Assembly: GCA_945862985.1 (NCBI GenBank)
Contig: CAMAZF010000010.1
Coordinates: 1-64,000 of the forward strand
Direction: 5' to 3'
Source of the DNA: Bordetella parapertussis
GTDB taxonomy: Bacteria > Pseudomonadota > Gammaproteobacteria > Burkholderiales > Burkholderiaceae_A
Length of the DNA stretch: 64,000 nucleotides
Shown here one piece after another: positions 49,047-59,699 of this stretch (positions are counted from its first letter, which is position 1; every line of letters starts with the position of its first letter). The notes beneath the pieces are model-generated. The model saw only the letters and a program-made list of their open reading frames with translations. It had not been told where the DNA came from and ran no database searches. The position numbers and the translations under genes were made by a program.

Positions 49047-49093
49047 TGTCTCGGCAAATCGCTTGATTTCCGAGACAAACCTGAGAGTATAAC
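49047..49093 (+). promoter_or_regulatory. Promoter and inverted repeat in the ndk / BI-1 intergenic region
   Basis: The 197-base gap holds an 8-bp perfect inverted repeat, TGTCTCGG (49047-49054) and CCGAGACA (49070-49077), around a -35-like TTGATT (49063-49068). A -10-like TATAAC follows at 49088-49093 (19-base spacer, long). The BI-1 gene begins 34 bases further. The repeat could be an operator or an RNA hairpin; no regulator can be named. Confidence 0.4.
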
Positions 49094-49126
49094 GGCAGCG
49101 TTTTTTTAAATAGGAGTCACGCCACC

Positions 49127-49825
49127 ATGTTCCCCCAGTCTCAGCAGTCTTTTACCACCACCCGAGCGCCGTCCGCGATCCAAAACCGCGTGCTGCGCAA
49201 CACCTACTGGATGCTCGCAGCCACCATGGTGCCCACGGTTCTGGGAGCCTGGCTGGGCATGTCCATGGGATTCTCACTCTTCTCTGGCAGCCCCTTCATC
49301 AGCTTCCTGCTGTTTATGGGCATCGCTTTTGCCTTTTTCTGGGGCATTGAACGCACGAAACACAGCGTCACGGGCGTCTACCTGTTGCTCGGCTTCACTT
49401 TCTTCATGGGGCTGATGCTCTCCCGCCTACTCAGCGCGGCGCTGGGCCTTGGGAATGGGGGTCAACTCGTGGCCGTCGCTGCTGGAGGCACTGGCGTCAT
49501 TTTCTTCGGCATGGCAAGCCTCTCCACCATCATCAAGCGCGACCTCACTGGCATGTCCAAGTTTCTGTTTATTGGCGTGCTGCTGCTGATTGTGGCCTCC
49601 GTGGCAAACATCTGGCTGCAGATGCCCGCACTCATGCTCACGGTGTCGCTCTTGGCCGTGGCCATCTTCAGCATCTTCCTGCTCGTGGACCTGCAGCGCG
49701 TTGTGAATGGTGGCGAGACCAATTACATCAGCGCCACGCTTGCGGTGTATCTCAGCGTCTACAACATCTTCAGCAACCTGCTGGTCATCCTGATGTCACT
49801 CTTTGGCGGCGGTAACCGGGAGTAG
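49127..49825 (+). CDS. Bax inhibitor-1/YccA family membrane protein
   Basis: A 232-aa seven-helix membrane protein of the BI-1/TMBIM family. The N-terminal IQNRVLRNTYWMLAATMV leads into helix 1. GVYLLLGFTFFMGLMLS, GGTGVIFFGMASLSTIIKRDLTGMSKFL (in parts) and the C-terminal NYISATLAVYLSVYNIFSNLL contain the family-conserved acidic and hydroxyl residues. E. coli YccA is an FtsH substrate that inhibits FtsH when it is jammed; ftsH and hflKC are in this window, so a similar link is possible. The 3' end overlaps rlmD by 30 bases. Confidence 0.9.
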   Translation: MFPQSQQSFTTTRAPSAIQNRVLRNTYWMLAATMVPTVLGAWLGMSMGFSLFSGSPFISFLLFMGIAFAFFWGIERTKHSVTGVYLLLGFTFFMGLMLSRLLSAALGLGNGGQLVAVAAGGTGVIFFGMASLSTIIKRDLTGMSKFLFIGVLLLIVASVANIWLQMPALMLTVSLLAVAIFSIFLLVDLQRVVNGGETNYISATLAVYLSVYNIFSNLLVILMSLFGGGNRE

Positions 49826-51184
49826 TCGCTCGAAAACGGCCAGCGACTCGACATGCGCAGTCTGGGGAAACATGTTCACCACCCCAGCCTGCGCGAGTTG
49901 CCAGGAGCCCTGATGGACCAGAATGGCTGCGTCTCGTGCCAGGGTCGCAGGGTTACAAGACACCATCACCATGCGTTGAGGACCGCGGCCCTCTAACGAC
50001 TGAGCTGCAAAAGCCTCGCAGAGTGACTGGGCACCCTCTCTAGGAGGGTCCAACAACACCCGGTCTAACGGGCCTAGGCTGTCAAGCCAATCCAAATCGG
50101 CCTCAAAAAGATTTCTTGACTCAAAGCGAGTTCGCTCGCCCAGCCCCTGCGCCTGCGAGATGCGTTGGGCCTGGTCGGTCAGGGCTTGGCTTCCCTCGAA
50201 ACCCAGCACCTCCGAGGCTCTCCGAGCCATGGCCAGGCTGAAATTTCCAAGCCCACAGAAGAAATCTGCAGCGCGATGCTCAGGCCGCAGATCGAGCCGA
50301 CGAATAGCCTGATCCACCAGCACTCGATTGATGGCGAAGTTCACCTGGGTGAAATCCACGGGAGAGAACGGCATCGTGAGGTCAAACTCAGGCAAGGTGT
50401 ACGCAAGCCGCGCGCGCTCACCGAGCCCACCCGGGACTGGCGCTGCAGTACTGGGGCCCTTAGGCTGCAGCCAAAAGGCAACAGACGGATGCTCGGATTC
50501 GAAGGCCAGAAGGCGCTCCACATCCTCTGGCGTCAGTGGAGACAGGTTACGCAGCACCCAGACCTCTAGACCTTCTCCCATGGCCAGTTCAGCCTGCGGG
50601 ATCTCTCTTGCAACACTCAAGGAAGTGATCAAGGCACGCAATGCGGGGAGCCGATCGGCCACCACCGATGGCAGGACCTTGCAGGTCTCCATCTGGGTCA
50701 CAAAGCTACTCGACCGCTCGCGAAAGCCCATCAGCAAGCCTCCCTTCTTGTCGACCCAGCGCACGGAGAGTCTCGCGCGCATTCGGTAACCCCACTCGGG
50801 GCCTCTCATGGGCGAGAGCACCTCCGAAGGCTTGAGTCGCCCGATATGCCAGAGCGCATCCTCCAGCGCACGCTGCTTGATGGCAATCTGGGCAGCGCCA
50901 CTGGCGTGCTGCATCGAGCACCCCCCACACACACCGAAATGCGGACACCCCGGAGTGACACGATCGGAGGAGGATCGATGCCAATGCACCGCGCGAGCCT
51001 TAGCGTAACTGGGGCGCTCTCTCAGAATCTCAAGGTCCACACGCTCACCCGCGAGCGCGCCGGCCACAAACAGCACCTTGCCTTCGTGACGCGCAATGCC
51101 CTGCCCCTCTAGATCAACCGATTCGATCTCAATGCCCTGCAGGGTGCGCAATACTCGAGGTGCGCCAATGGTGCGACGGCCCAA
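49796..51184 (-). CDS. rlmD: 23S rRNA (uracil1939-C5)-methyltransferase RlmD
   Basis: SAM-dependent m5U1939 methyltransferase. 462 aa. N-terminal TRAM domain (IESVDLEGQGIARHEGKVLFV); iron-sulfur cysteines in CPHFGVCGGCSMQH plus a fourth in METCKV; SAM site DFFCGLGNFSLAMA; catalytic LDPPREGA and VSCNPATLARD. The start is TTG 51182-51184, 8 bases after AGGAGG, which is unusually strong support for a TTG start. It follows the exonuclease gene by 3 bases. Confidence 0.95.
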   Translation of the reverse strand: MGRRTIGAPRVLRTLQGIEIESVDLEGQGIARHEGKVLFVAGALAGERVDLEILRERPSYAKARAVHWHRSSSDRVTPGCPHFGVCGGCSMQHASGAAQIAIKQRALEDALWHIGRLKPSEVLSPMRGPEWGYRMRARLSVRWVDKKGGLLMGFRERSSSFVTQMETCKVLPSVVADRLPALRALITSLSVAREIPQAELAMGEGLEVWVLRNLSPLTPEDVERLLAFESEHPSVAFWLQPKGPSTAAPVPGGLGERARLAYTLPEFDLTMPFSPVDFTQVNFAINRVLVDQAIRRLDLRPEHRAADFFCGLGNFSLAMARRASEVLGFEGSQALTDQAQRISQAQGLGERTRFESRNLFEADLDWLDSLGPLDRVLLDPPREGAQSLCEAFAAQSLEGRGPQRMVMVSCNPATLARDAAILVHQGSWQLAQAGVVNMFPQTAHVESLAVFERLLPVTAAKE

Positions 51185-51187
51185 TCC

Positions 51188-52018
51188 CTAGCCCTCCTGA
51201 GGCCAAGCAGACAGGAACCGAGTCCAATGCTGCCCAGCGAGGGGGGCATCGGGCTGTCCAATCTGAGCCTGCAGCGCACCGCGCACCAACTCAAGCTCTT
51301 GCTGGTAGGCCGCGTGGTGTAGCTCTCCACGGATCAGCCTAAAGCGCGTGAACAGCAGATAGGTGTTCACCACATCCGTTTCACAGTATGCCGCCACCTC
51401 AGCCCACCTACCCTCTAGGTAGGCATCCCAGACCTTTGCCCCGTCCTCGCCCAGCTTCCCTGGGAAGCCGCTGAGCTGCGCCATGGCGTCAAGAGGTGCG
51501 TTGGCTCGCCCGCTATAGCCGGCGAGGACGTCCATCAGATCCAGGTGTCGCTGGTGATAACGTGAGAGGTAGTTGTTGTATTTGAAATCCCGGTTGAGAT
51601 CACCCTGGTCCCAGTAGACTGCGCCTGGAACCCCGCGCATCAATGCGCGCTGATGGAGCACGGGTGCATCAAATCCGCTGCCATTCCAGCTCACCAGTTG
51701 AGGCTGGTGGCGCTCAATGGTGTTGAAGAATTGACGCAAGCGCTGGGTCTCCTCCTCGTCCGTGACCCCTGGGGTCGCTCCGAGACATCGCACCCGAAAG
51801 CCCTCATCGTCGCGAAAAGCACACCCAATCACCCAGACACGCTGAAGATGATGGGGGAAAAAGTCGGACTGGCCAGCATCGAGCCTGGTCTGACGGGCAT
51901 GAGCCACCCCCTGCGCATCTGAGAGTTCAGCCGGGAAGAGGCCCAGAGCCCTCATGCCCGCTGCATCGGGAACGGTCTCCAGGTCAAAGCACAGGACGGG
52001 CGTCATCCGAGCAGTCAA
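51188..52018 (-). CDS. Predicted 3'-5' exonuclease (PolB-like DEDD, PF10108 type)
   Basis: A 276-aa protein with an RNase H-like DEDDy fold: Exo I VLCFDLETVPD (D, E), Exo II VSWNGSGFDAPVLHQRA (N, D), Exo III VAAYCETDVVNTYLLFTRF (Y, D). This is the family of stand-alone exonucleases related to the proofreading domain of family B polymerases. The substrate is not established. The start is TTG 52016-52018 overlapping the nlpD stop (TTGA), or ATG 52004-52006. It occupies the place after nlpD where rpoS normally stands. Confidence 0.82.
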   Translation of the reverse strand: MTARMTPVLCFDLETVPDAAGMRALGLFPAELSDAQGVAHARQTRLDAGQSDFFPHHLQRVWVIGCAFRDDEGFRVRCLGATPGVTDEEETQRLRQFFNTIERHQPQLVSWNGSGFDAPVLHQRALMRGVPGAVYWDQGDLNRDFKYNNYLSRYHQRHLDLMDVLAGYSGRANAPLDAMAQLSGFPGKLGEDGAKVWDAYLEGRWAEVAAYCETDVVNTYLLFTRFRLIRGELHHAAYQQELELVRGALQAQIGQPDAPLAGQHWTRFLSAWPQEG

Positions 52019-53046
52019 CGACTGGGCAGAAAGCCCAGGGGATCCACCGGCTTACCACCCTTGCGAAGCTCGAAATGCAGCATCGGTCGATCTGCGTCTG
52101 ACATGCCGAGCTCGGCGATTTTCTGACCGCGTCGAACCGTCTGGCCTTCCTTGACGAGGATGGCCCGATTATGGGCATAGGCCGTGATGAAGTCGTTGTT
52201 GTGCTTCACGATCACCAGATTTCCGTAGCCACGCAGCCCATTTCCGGCATACACCACGCGCCCGCGCTCAGCCGCAAACACCGCCTCGCCTGGGGCACCC
52301 GCAAGGGCAATGCCCTTGCTACCCCCCTCAGAGAATTGGGTGATGACGCCGCCATTCGCAGGCCAGCTCCAGTTCAGCCCATCCGCCGCCGCTTCAGTAG
52401 GTGGTGCGGCAGGCCCTGGGGGGACTGGGGCTTCCGGAGGTGCTGAGGGACCAGCTGCCGAGGGACCAGCTGCCGAGGGACCAGCTGCCGAGGGACCAGC
52501 TGCTGAAGGGACAGGTGTGGGAGGAGTGACCGGTGGAGTGGCCGTTGGTGAACCGGTCGGAGCCACAGGCGAGGCAGGAGCCAAAGGCTTCACCTCGATG
52601 CGACTCGCCAAGGCCGGCGCAGGTGGAGGTGTCTGAGCGGGCACAGGCGTCTGAGCGAGCGCAGGAGCGGGCGCAGGTGTCTGAGCGGGCGCAGGTGCGG
52701 GCGCTCGGACGTTCAACACCTGACCCACTTCGATGCGATTCGGATTGGTGATCTGGTTCCACGCCGCCAGCTCTCGCCAGTCAACGCCATACTCCAGCGC
52801 AATCCCGATCAAGGTCTCGCCGCGCTTGACCCGATGCATACCCGCTGGAACAGGTGCCTCCGGCTGCGCCGCCGGCTTTGCAGCCCCACCTTTGGACGAC
52901 GCAGCAGGCTTCGCTGCGCCGGTAATACTCGTCTGACCAGGGGCATCCGCCTGTTGAACCGTGCGGGATTCAATGGGAGCAGGAGGCGTGTGCGCGCACG
53001 AGGCAAGCAACAGGATAAAAGCCAGACTTCCGAACGTGAGTCTCAT
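52015..53046 (-). CDS. nlpD: NlpD-like LysM / degenerate M23 lipoprotein
   Basis: Outer-membrane lipoprotein that activates an amidase at division sites. 343 aa: lipobox LLLASC (Cys about residue 17), LysM domain HRVKRGETLIGIALEYGVDWRELAAWN (in parts, about 71-115), a long Ala/Pro linker with four perfect Ser-Ala-Ala-Gly-Pro units, then a LytM/M23 domain (about 225-343). The first zinc motif is lost (SKGIALAGA in place of HxGxD-like), which fits non-catalytic NlpD/EnvC activators. ATG overlaps the pcm stop. Confidence 0.9.
   Translation of the reverse strand: MRLTFGSLAFILLLASCAHTPPAPIESRTVQQADAPGQTSITGAAKPAASSKGGAAKPAAQPEAPVPAGMHRVKRGETLIGIALEYGVDWRELAAWNQITNPNRIEVGQVLNVRAPAPAPAQTPAPAPALAQTPVPAQTPPPAPALASRIEVKPLAPASPVAPTGSPTATPPVTPPTPVPSAAGPSAAGPSAAGPSAAGPSAPPEAPVPPGPAAPPTEAAADGLNWSWPANGGVITQFSEGGSKGIALAGAPGEAVFAAERGRVVYAGNGLRGYGNLVIVKHNNDFITAYAHNRAILVKEGQTVRRGQKIAELGMSDADRPMLHFELRKGGKPVDPLGFLPSR
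52449..52508. repeat. 15-bp tandem repeat in nlpD
   Basis: Four consecutive 15-base units (plus strand GACCAGCTGCCGAGG, the last with two changes) encoding Ser-Ala-Ala-Gly-Pro on the minus strand. Each unit is a multiple of 3, so copy changes keep the frame. A second, looser Ala-Pro/Gln-Thr repeat lies at about 52620-52710. Confidence 0.9.
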
Positions 53047-53843
53047 CGTTGAATACCGGATCGAATGGGAACGAACTGAACGACATCATAGGTGCTGGTC
53101 TTGAAACCCTGCGTGGCCTCGCGAGTGATGACCACGAGCCGCTGCTCGGGACTCCCCAGCGGGCCTACCAGCACCCCACCACTCGCCAATTGTCGCAGCA
53201 ATTCGGGTGGCGGATGCGCCATGCCCGCGGCCATCACGATGACATCGAAGCCCCGCCCATCATCGAAGCCCAGCTGCCCATCGGCGAGTTGTAGGTTGGC
53301 TCGGTAGCCCAAGGCCTCCAGCCGCCGGGCGGCAGCCTCATGAAGCGGCTCAATGCGCTCGACTGAGACCACTTCTTCAAACACATGCGTCATCACAGCA
53401 GCCTGGTATCCGCAACCGGTCCCAATCTCGAGTGCCCTCAACGGTTTGGGCCTCGTGTCGGGTAAGGCGTCCAGCGCCAGACAGAGCGAGCGAGCAACCA
53501 CATAGGGCTGAGAGATGGTCTGTGCATGTCCGATGGGTAAGGCAGTGTCCTCGTAGGCTCGACTTGCCAGTGCCGCATCTACAAACAGATGCCGGGGAAC
53601 GCTTGCCATCGCCTTGAGCACCCGCTGATCCTGAATACCAGCGCGCTGTAAACGCTCCAACATGCGATCTCGATGCCGAGTACTGGCCAGACCCGGATTC
53701 GCATCGGGGGGCGCTGGCGTCAAGGGGGTCGCGGGCGCCCGTCTGGCAGTGGGCACTGACTGGCCCCACTTGGGCTCAAAGATGCGTTCTGCAGGCGCCT
53801 GTGGCCGGGGGCCCCCCGGAACTAGGATTGGCTTGCGAGCCAA
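53043..53843 (-). CDS. pcm: Protein-L-isoaspartate O-methyltransferase Pcm
   Basis: Repairs isoaspartyl damage in aged proteins. The catalytic domain starts about residue 55: MLERLQRAGIQDQRVLKAM, VPRHLFVDAALASRAYEDTALPIG (in parts), SAM motif ALEIGTGCGYQAAV, and the post-motif DVIVMAAGMAHPPPELL. There is a 50-residue Pro/Ala-rich N-terminal extension. The start TTG 53841-53843 lies 22 bases inside surE; no ATG precedes the domain except codon 61, which would truncate it. surE-pcm-nlpD is conserved. Confidence 0.92.
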   Translation of the reverse strand: MARKPILVPGGPRPQAPAERIFEPKWGQSVPTARRAPATPLTPAPPDANPGLASTRHRDRMLERLQRAGIQDQRVLKAMASVPRHLFVDAALASRAYEDTALPIGHAQTISQPYVVARSLCLALDALPDTRPKPLRALEIGTGCGYQAAVMTHVFEEVVSVERIEPLHEAAARRLEALGYRANLQLADGQLGFDDGRGFDVIVMAAGMAHPPPELLRQLASGGVLVGPLGSPEQRLVVITREATQGFKTSTYDVVQFVPIRSGIQR

Positions 53844-54571
53844 TCCGCCACCTCGTCCTGGGCATCGGTATCACCAAGGTCCACGCGCAATGGGGTAATC
53901 GAAACCTGGCGGGCTGCAAGCGTATGAAAGTCCGTTCCCGGTCCAGCATCACGGATGCCACCAGGCGCACCGACCCAGTACATGGGCTCACCACGTGGAG
54001 ACTCGACACGGATCACCGGCTGGGATGCATGCCTGCGCCCCAGCCTCGACACGACAAAACCCTGTAAGGACTCTACGGGCACACTGGGAATGTTCACACT
54101 CAAGAGCTTCGGTGAGGAGAACGGCCGCTCGATCATCTGACGCACCACCCGCTTGGCCACATACACCGCGGTATTCAGGTTCTGAAAGCCTCGGTCTGCG
54201 AGTGAGAAGGCGACTGCGGGAATCCCAAGCAGATACGCCTCCATGGCCGCCGCCACCGTTCCGGAATACAGCGTGTCCTCGGCCACGTTTTGCCCATTGT
54301 TGATGCCCGAGACCACGAGGTCCGGTGGTTCAGGCAGAAAGCCCGTGACCGCAACGTGGACGCTATCCGTGGGGGTTCCATTGACGTAGTAGAAGCCATT
54401 GGCCGACCGACGCACATACAGGGGGCGATCGAGGGTGAGGGAGTTACTCGCGCCGCTTCGATCGGCCTCCGGGGCCACCACAGTGACGTCTCCAAACTCC
54501 TGCATGGCTTGCGCCAGCGCCTCAATGCCCGGAGAGAAATATCCGTCATCGTTCGAGACGAGAATCTTCAC
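53822..54571 (-). CDS. surE: 5'/3'-nucleotidase SurE
   Basis: Stationary-phase phosphatase for nucleoside monophosphates and polyphosphate. 249 aa starting at GTG 54569-54571 (VKILVSNDDGYFSPG). Metal ligands DD in SNDDG, Ser in ASNSLTL (about 42) and Asn in SGINNGQN (about 95) are all present, with GTVAAAMEA following. GTGA overlap with the CBS gene; 22-base overlap with pcm. Confidence 0.96.
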   Translation of the reverse strand: MKILVSNDDGYFSPGIEALAQAMQEFGDVTVVAPEADRSGASNSLTLDRPLYVRRSANGFYYVNGTPTDSVHVAVTGFLPEPPDLVVSGINNGQNVAEDTLYSGTVAAAMEAYLLGIPAVAFSLADRGFQNLNTAVYVAKRVVRQMIERPFSSPKLLSVNIPSVPVESLQGFVVSRLGRRHASQPVIRVESPRGEPMYWVGAPGGIRDAGPGTDFHTLAARQVSITPLRVDLGDTDAQDEVADWLASQS

Positions 54572-55043
54572 TGTCCGGCTTGCCCTTCTTCAGACGGCCA
54601 ATCGCGAATGTAAGCCTTGAGCATTTTATTCTCGAAGCTCTGGGCTTCAAGCACTGCGCGGGCGACATCGTGAAAGGAGACCACGCCCAAGAGCGTGTCA
54701 CCGTCAATGACAGGGAGATAGCGTTCTCCACAGGCGTTCATGACGCGACGCAGTTCATCCACACTCATCTCCGGATCGGTCAGGGTGGGCTTCGCGTTCA
54801 TCACTTCAGACACGGGAATCTCCGCCATGGTCGGCGTAGGGCCTACACGCTGCTCCTGTTGACGCTTCGCCAGGACCCGGAGGACTTCCCTAAAGGTCAG
54901 CATGCCAGCCAACCGGCCAGCCTGCATGACCACGACGGAGCCAATGTCCCGCTCGGCCATGGTGATCACAGCCTCGGCCAGAGGCGTCTCGGGGCTGACG
55001 GTGTAGAGCGTGTTCCCCTTGAGTCTGAGGATTTCTGCAACTT

Positions 55044-55047
<4 letters not shown>
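54568..55047 (-). CDS. CBS-domain pair protein
   Basis: A 159-aa protein made of two CBS domains (about residues 8-62 and 77-140): TVSPETPLAEAVITMAERDIGSVVVM, then SEVMNAKPTLTDPEMSVDELRRVM (each seen in parts), GERYLPVIDGDTLLGVVSFHDV. Such pairs bind adenine nucleotides and sense energy state, but their partner is unknown. It is coupled by ATGA to yihY upstream and by GTGA to surE downstream, which suggests balanced translation with both. Confidence 0.88.
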
Positions 55048-56865
<1,818 letters not shown>

Positions 56866-57798
56866 CGGGCCCCTGGCTGCCCATGCAATAGACCGTGCCA
56901 ATGCCGGGTGATGGACTTGGCTGAAACGCCTTGTCCAGTCCAATGCGTCAGATACCGATCGAGCGACTCAAGGATCTCCTCCCTGGCCTCTGGTCGGCGA
57001 GGGTCTTCGCCAAAAAGCGCGGCATCGAGATCGCGCATGATCCATGGGTCATGGTATGCGGCTCGCCCAAGCATGACGCCATCTAAAGCCGGCCCATGTG
57101 AATCTCCCTTGAGCGCATCCAAACAAGACTCGACGGAAACCAAACCCCCGTTGAGCACCACCGTGATCTGTGGGAAGTCACGTTTGAGCTGGCGCACGAC
57201 TGCGTAGCGAAGTGGCGGCACCTCTCGATTCTCTTTGGGCGAGAGGCCTTTGAGGATGGCCGATCGGGCATGCACAACGAACGTGTCACAGCCAGCCTGC
57301 GAGACCATCCCAACGAAATCTCGCACAAACCCATAGTCCTCACGCTGGTCCACACCGATTCGATGTTTCACGGTCACCGGGCAGTTCACCGCCTCTCGCA
57401 TGGCGCTCACGCAGTCTGCAACCAGCTTAGGCTCATTCATCAGGCACGCCCCAAATGACCCCTTCTGCACTCGCTCGCTCGGACAACCACAGTTGAGGTT
57501 GATCTCCTGATAGCCCCACTGCTCGCCTATTCGGGCGGCCTGAGCCAGGTCCTGTGGCTCACTGCCGCCCAGCTGAAGTGCAAGCGGATACTCGCAGGCG
57601 TCGTGCCCAAGAAGGCGCTCCAGATCACCATGTAAGACCGCGCCGGTGGTGACCATTTCTGTGTACAGCAGCGTATTGGGAGCGAGCAGCCGATGAAAGT
57701 AGCGGCAATGCCGATCGGTCCAGTCCATCATGGGCGCGACAGAGAGTCGGTGCGAAAGGCGGGGCGTTTGCATGTCCACAGTTTAAAATGATGCTCAA

Positions 57799-57874
57799 GC
57801 CTCCGTAGCTCAGTGGATAGAGCATCCCCCTCCTAAGGGGAGGGTCGCACGTTCGATTCGTGCCGGAGGCGCCA
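57799..57874 (+). tRNA. tRNA-Arg (anticodon CCT)
   Basis: 76 nt with CCA encoded (57872-57874). The acceptor GCCTCCG pairs with CGGAGGC. D arm TAGCTCAGTGGATAGAGCA. The anticodon stem TCCCC / GGGGA has loop CTCCTAA, so anticodon CCT, decoding AGG. T arm GCACGTTCGATTCGTGC. A -10-like TAAAAT lies 9 bases upstream of the tRNA. It stands at the left border of the lower-GC segment. Confidence 0.97.
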
Positions 57875-57956
57875 AACACTTTTTATGTTGCAGACTCAAG
57901 CTCTCGATCCAGAGGCCGATGCTAAGAGCATCAAATCCACCCAGGCCGCCCACCTC

Positions 57957-59699
57957 ATGACACTCTCATCCCTTGGCATCTTTCGGGCCAGTGCGCTCCT
58001 CGTAGCTACTCTCCTCATTTCGGCCTGTGGAGGTGGGGATGGTGACGACAAACCAAAGGTCGTTATACCGACGGTCTCGCTTCAAGTCGTTGGAGGGGTG
58101 ACCGCGATCCAAGAAGGGCAAGAGCTTGAGGTTCTTCCGACCTTCAGCTCAGGAACTGCCTTACTCAAAACCTATCTCCAGTCCAATCTCACCAACCCAA
58201 TTTCTGAACAAGTTGCGCAGAGCGGACTAGCGATCAAGCTCAGCCCTGCGAGGGACGCTCGCTTGATCTTGGAGGTCACGTACGACAACAATGGGATTGC
58301 ATCCAAGGTGTCCCGCGGTGTAGACGTCACGGTCAAACCCTTCAATACGCCCACAATAGACCTATCGGCAACTCCCAACTCCATCGATCGAGGACAGTTA
58401 ACCACGCTGGTGCCGTTTATCACTTCAGGCACTTCATCTCATCCAATCTCAATCAACAAGGCGGTCATTGAGACGTCGATTCCATCTTCGCCCGACACGC
58501 AGATTGCAGATGAAGCAGTACAAAACGGGGTGGGAATCATCCGAGCGCCCACTCAGACTAGCACTTACAAATTTGTCGTTGAATATCTCCAGGGCGGAGA
58601 AATCAAGACCCTGGAAAAGTCGATCATCGTGAGCGTTAACCCACCCGCAGCATTCACGCGAGTGGGCGATATGAGCATTGGCCGTGCCGGACATACTGCC
58701 ACCCCCCTAAACAATCAAAGAGTTCTGATTACCGGGGGCTTCGATGGTTCGGCCGTGGTGGGATCTGCAGAGATTTACGACTCGGGTGCCCAAGGATTCA
58801 GCATTTCATCGAACGAAATGACAACCGCACGCGCAGATCACTCGGCGACAGTCTTACCAAATGGAAAGGTCCTGATCGTTGGCGGTTCGGACGGGACGAC
58901 TTATCTCAAGTCTGCAGAAATATATGATCCGGTGACCAATACGTTCACCGCAACTGCGAGCGCCCCCCTCATCGGAAGAGCCAACCATCACGCAGTCCTC
59001 CTGCAAGACGGAAACGTGCTCATATTTGGTGGAAATCTAGAGGGAACATCCCAAGGACTCTCAACGGAGATTTATTTAACGGCTGAAGATCGCTTCGAGA
59101 CCGCAGGTGACTTGGCCAAGCCCAGAGTCGGAAGTGTTGCAATGCTTTTGAATGACGGTCGAGTCATGGTGGCTGGCGGCAGTTTCCCACCAGACTTCGC
59201 ATCAAACTCATCCAGCACCGAAATTTATGACCCATCGGTAACGCTGACAAACACAGTGACTACCAGATGGGCCGCAGGCCCGAGCATGAAGCAGGGACGC
59301 AGTTACCCTGCCGCCGTTCGCCTGAGCACCAGAGGCGATATCCTTGTTTCAGGGGGAACAGGAAGTGGCCCTAGCACCGCAGAAATATTCAACCCAACCA
59401 CATTCACATTCCGCGCAATTCGAAATCTCAATCAAGGCCGTTCCAGACACACCGCCTCGCTCCTTGCAAATGGAGACGTGCTAGTGATCGGAGGACTTCT
59501 CACTGAACAACCTCTGCGCTCGGTAGAGCGCTACTCCCCCACGACAGATCTCTGGTCTTCAGAAATACCCTTGAATGACAGTCGCGCAGGCCACACCGCC
59601 ACTCGAATGGCAAATGACAAAATTCTTGTGGTTGGTTCATACTCAAGCATCACCCCGGTTCTCAAGTCGGCCGAAACATTCAAAGATGATTCGAACTAA
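57957..59699 (+). CDS. Seven-bladed Kelch-type beta-propeller lipoprotein
   Basis: A 580-aa surface or periplasmic lipoprotein, function unknown. From ATG 57957 (MTLSSLGIFRASALLVATLL) the signal ends at lipobox LISAC, followed by GGGDGDD. Residues about 40-230 hold two beta-sandwich-like repeats (VVIPTVSLQVVGGVTAI; TPTIDLSATPNSIDRGQLT). Then come seven Kelch-like blades of about 45 residues, each with a RAxHxAxxLxxGxVLxxGG core and an SAEIYDP end, e.g. GRAGHTATPLNNQRVLITGG and ARADHSATVLPNGKVLIVGG. GC is visibly lower than the neighbours (47% in one 60-base line, against 67% in trhO). An earlier start at 57885 is possible but removes the signal. Confidence 0.8.
   Translation: MTLSSLGIFRASALLVATLLISACGGGDGDDKPKVVIPTVSLQVVGGVTAIQEGQELEVLPTFSSGTALLKTYLQSNLTNPISEQVAQSGLAIKLSPARDARLILEVTYDNNGIASKVSRGVDVTVKPFNTPTIDLSATPNSIDRGQLTTLVPFITSGTSSHPISINKAVIETSIPSSPDTQIADEAVQNGVGIIRAPTQTSTYKFVVEYLQGGEIKTLEKSIIVSVNPPAAFTRVGDMSIGRAGHTATPLNNQRVLITGGFDGSAVVGSAEIYDSGAQGFSISSNEMTTARADHSATVLPNGKVLIVGGSDGTTYLKSAEIYDPVTNTFTATASAPLIGRANHHAVLLQDGNVLIFGGNLEGTSQGLSTEIYLTAEDRFETAGDLAKPRVGSVAMLLNDGRVMVAGGSFPPDFASNSSSTEIYDPSVTLTNTVTTRWAAGPSMKQGRSYPAAVRLSTRGDILVSGGTGSGPSTAEIFNPTTFTFRAIRNLNQGRSRHTASLLANGDVLVIGGLLTEQPLRSVERYSPTTDLWSSEIPLNDSRAGHTATRMANDKILVVGSYSSITPVLKSAETFKDDSN

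Noticed and set aside
57851-57874. tRNA-Arg 3' end as an integration attachment site
   Set aside because: No second copy of the tRNA 3' end is visible near the end of the lower-GC segment (about 60050), and there is no integrase. Transfer remains possible but not by a recognisable tRNA-integrating element.
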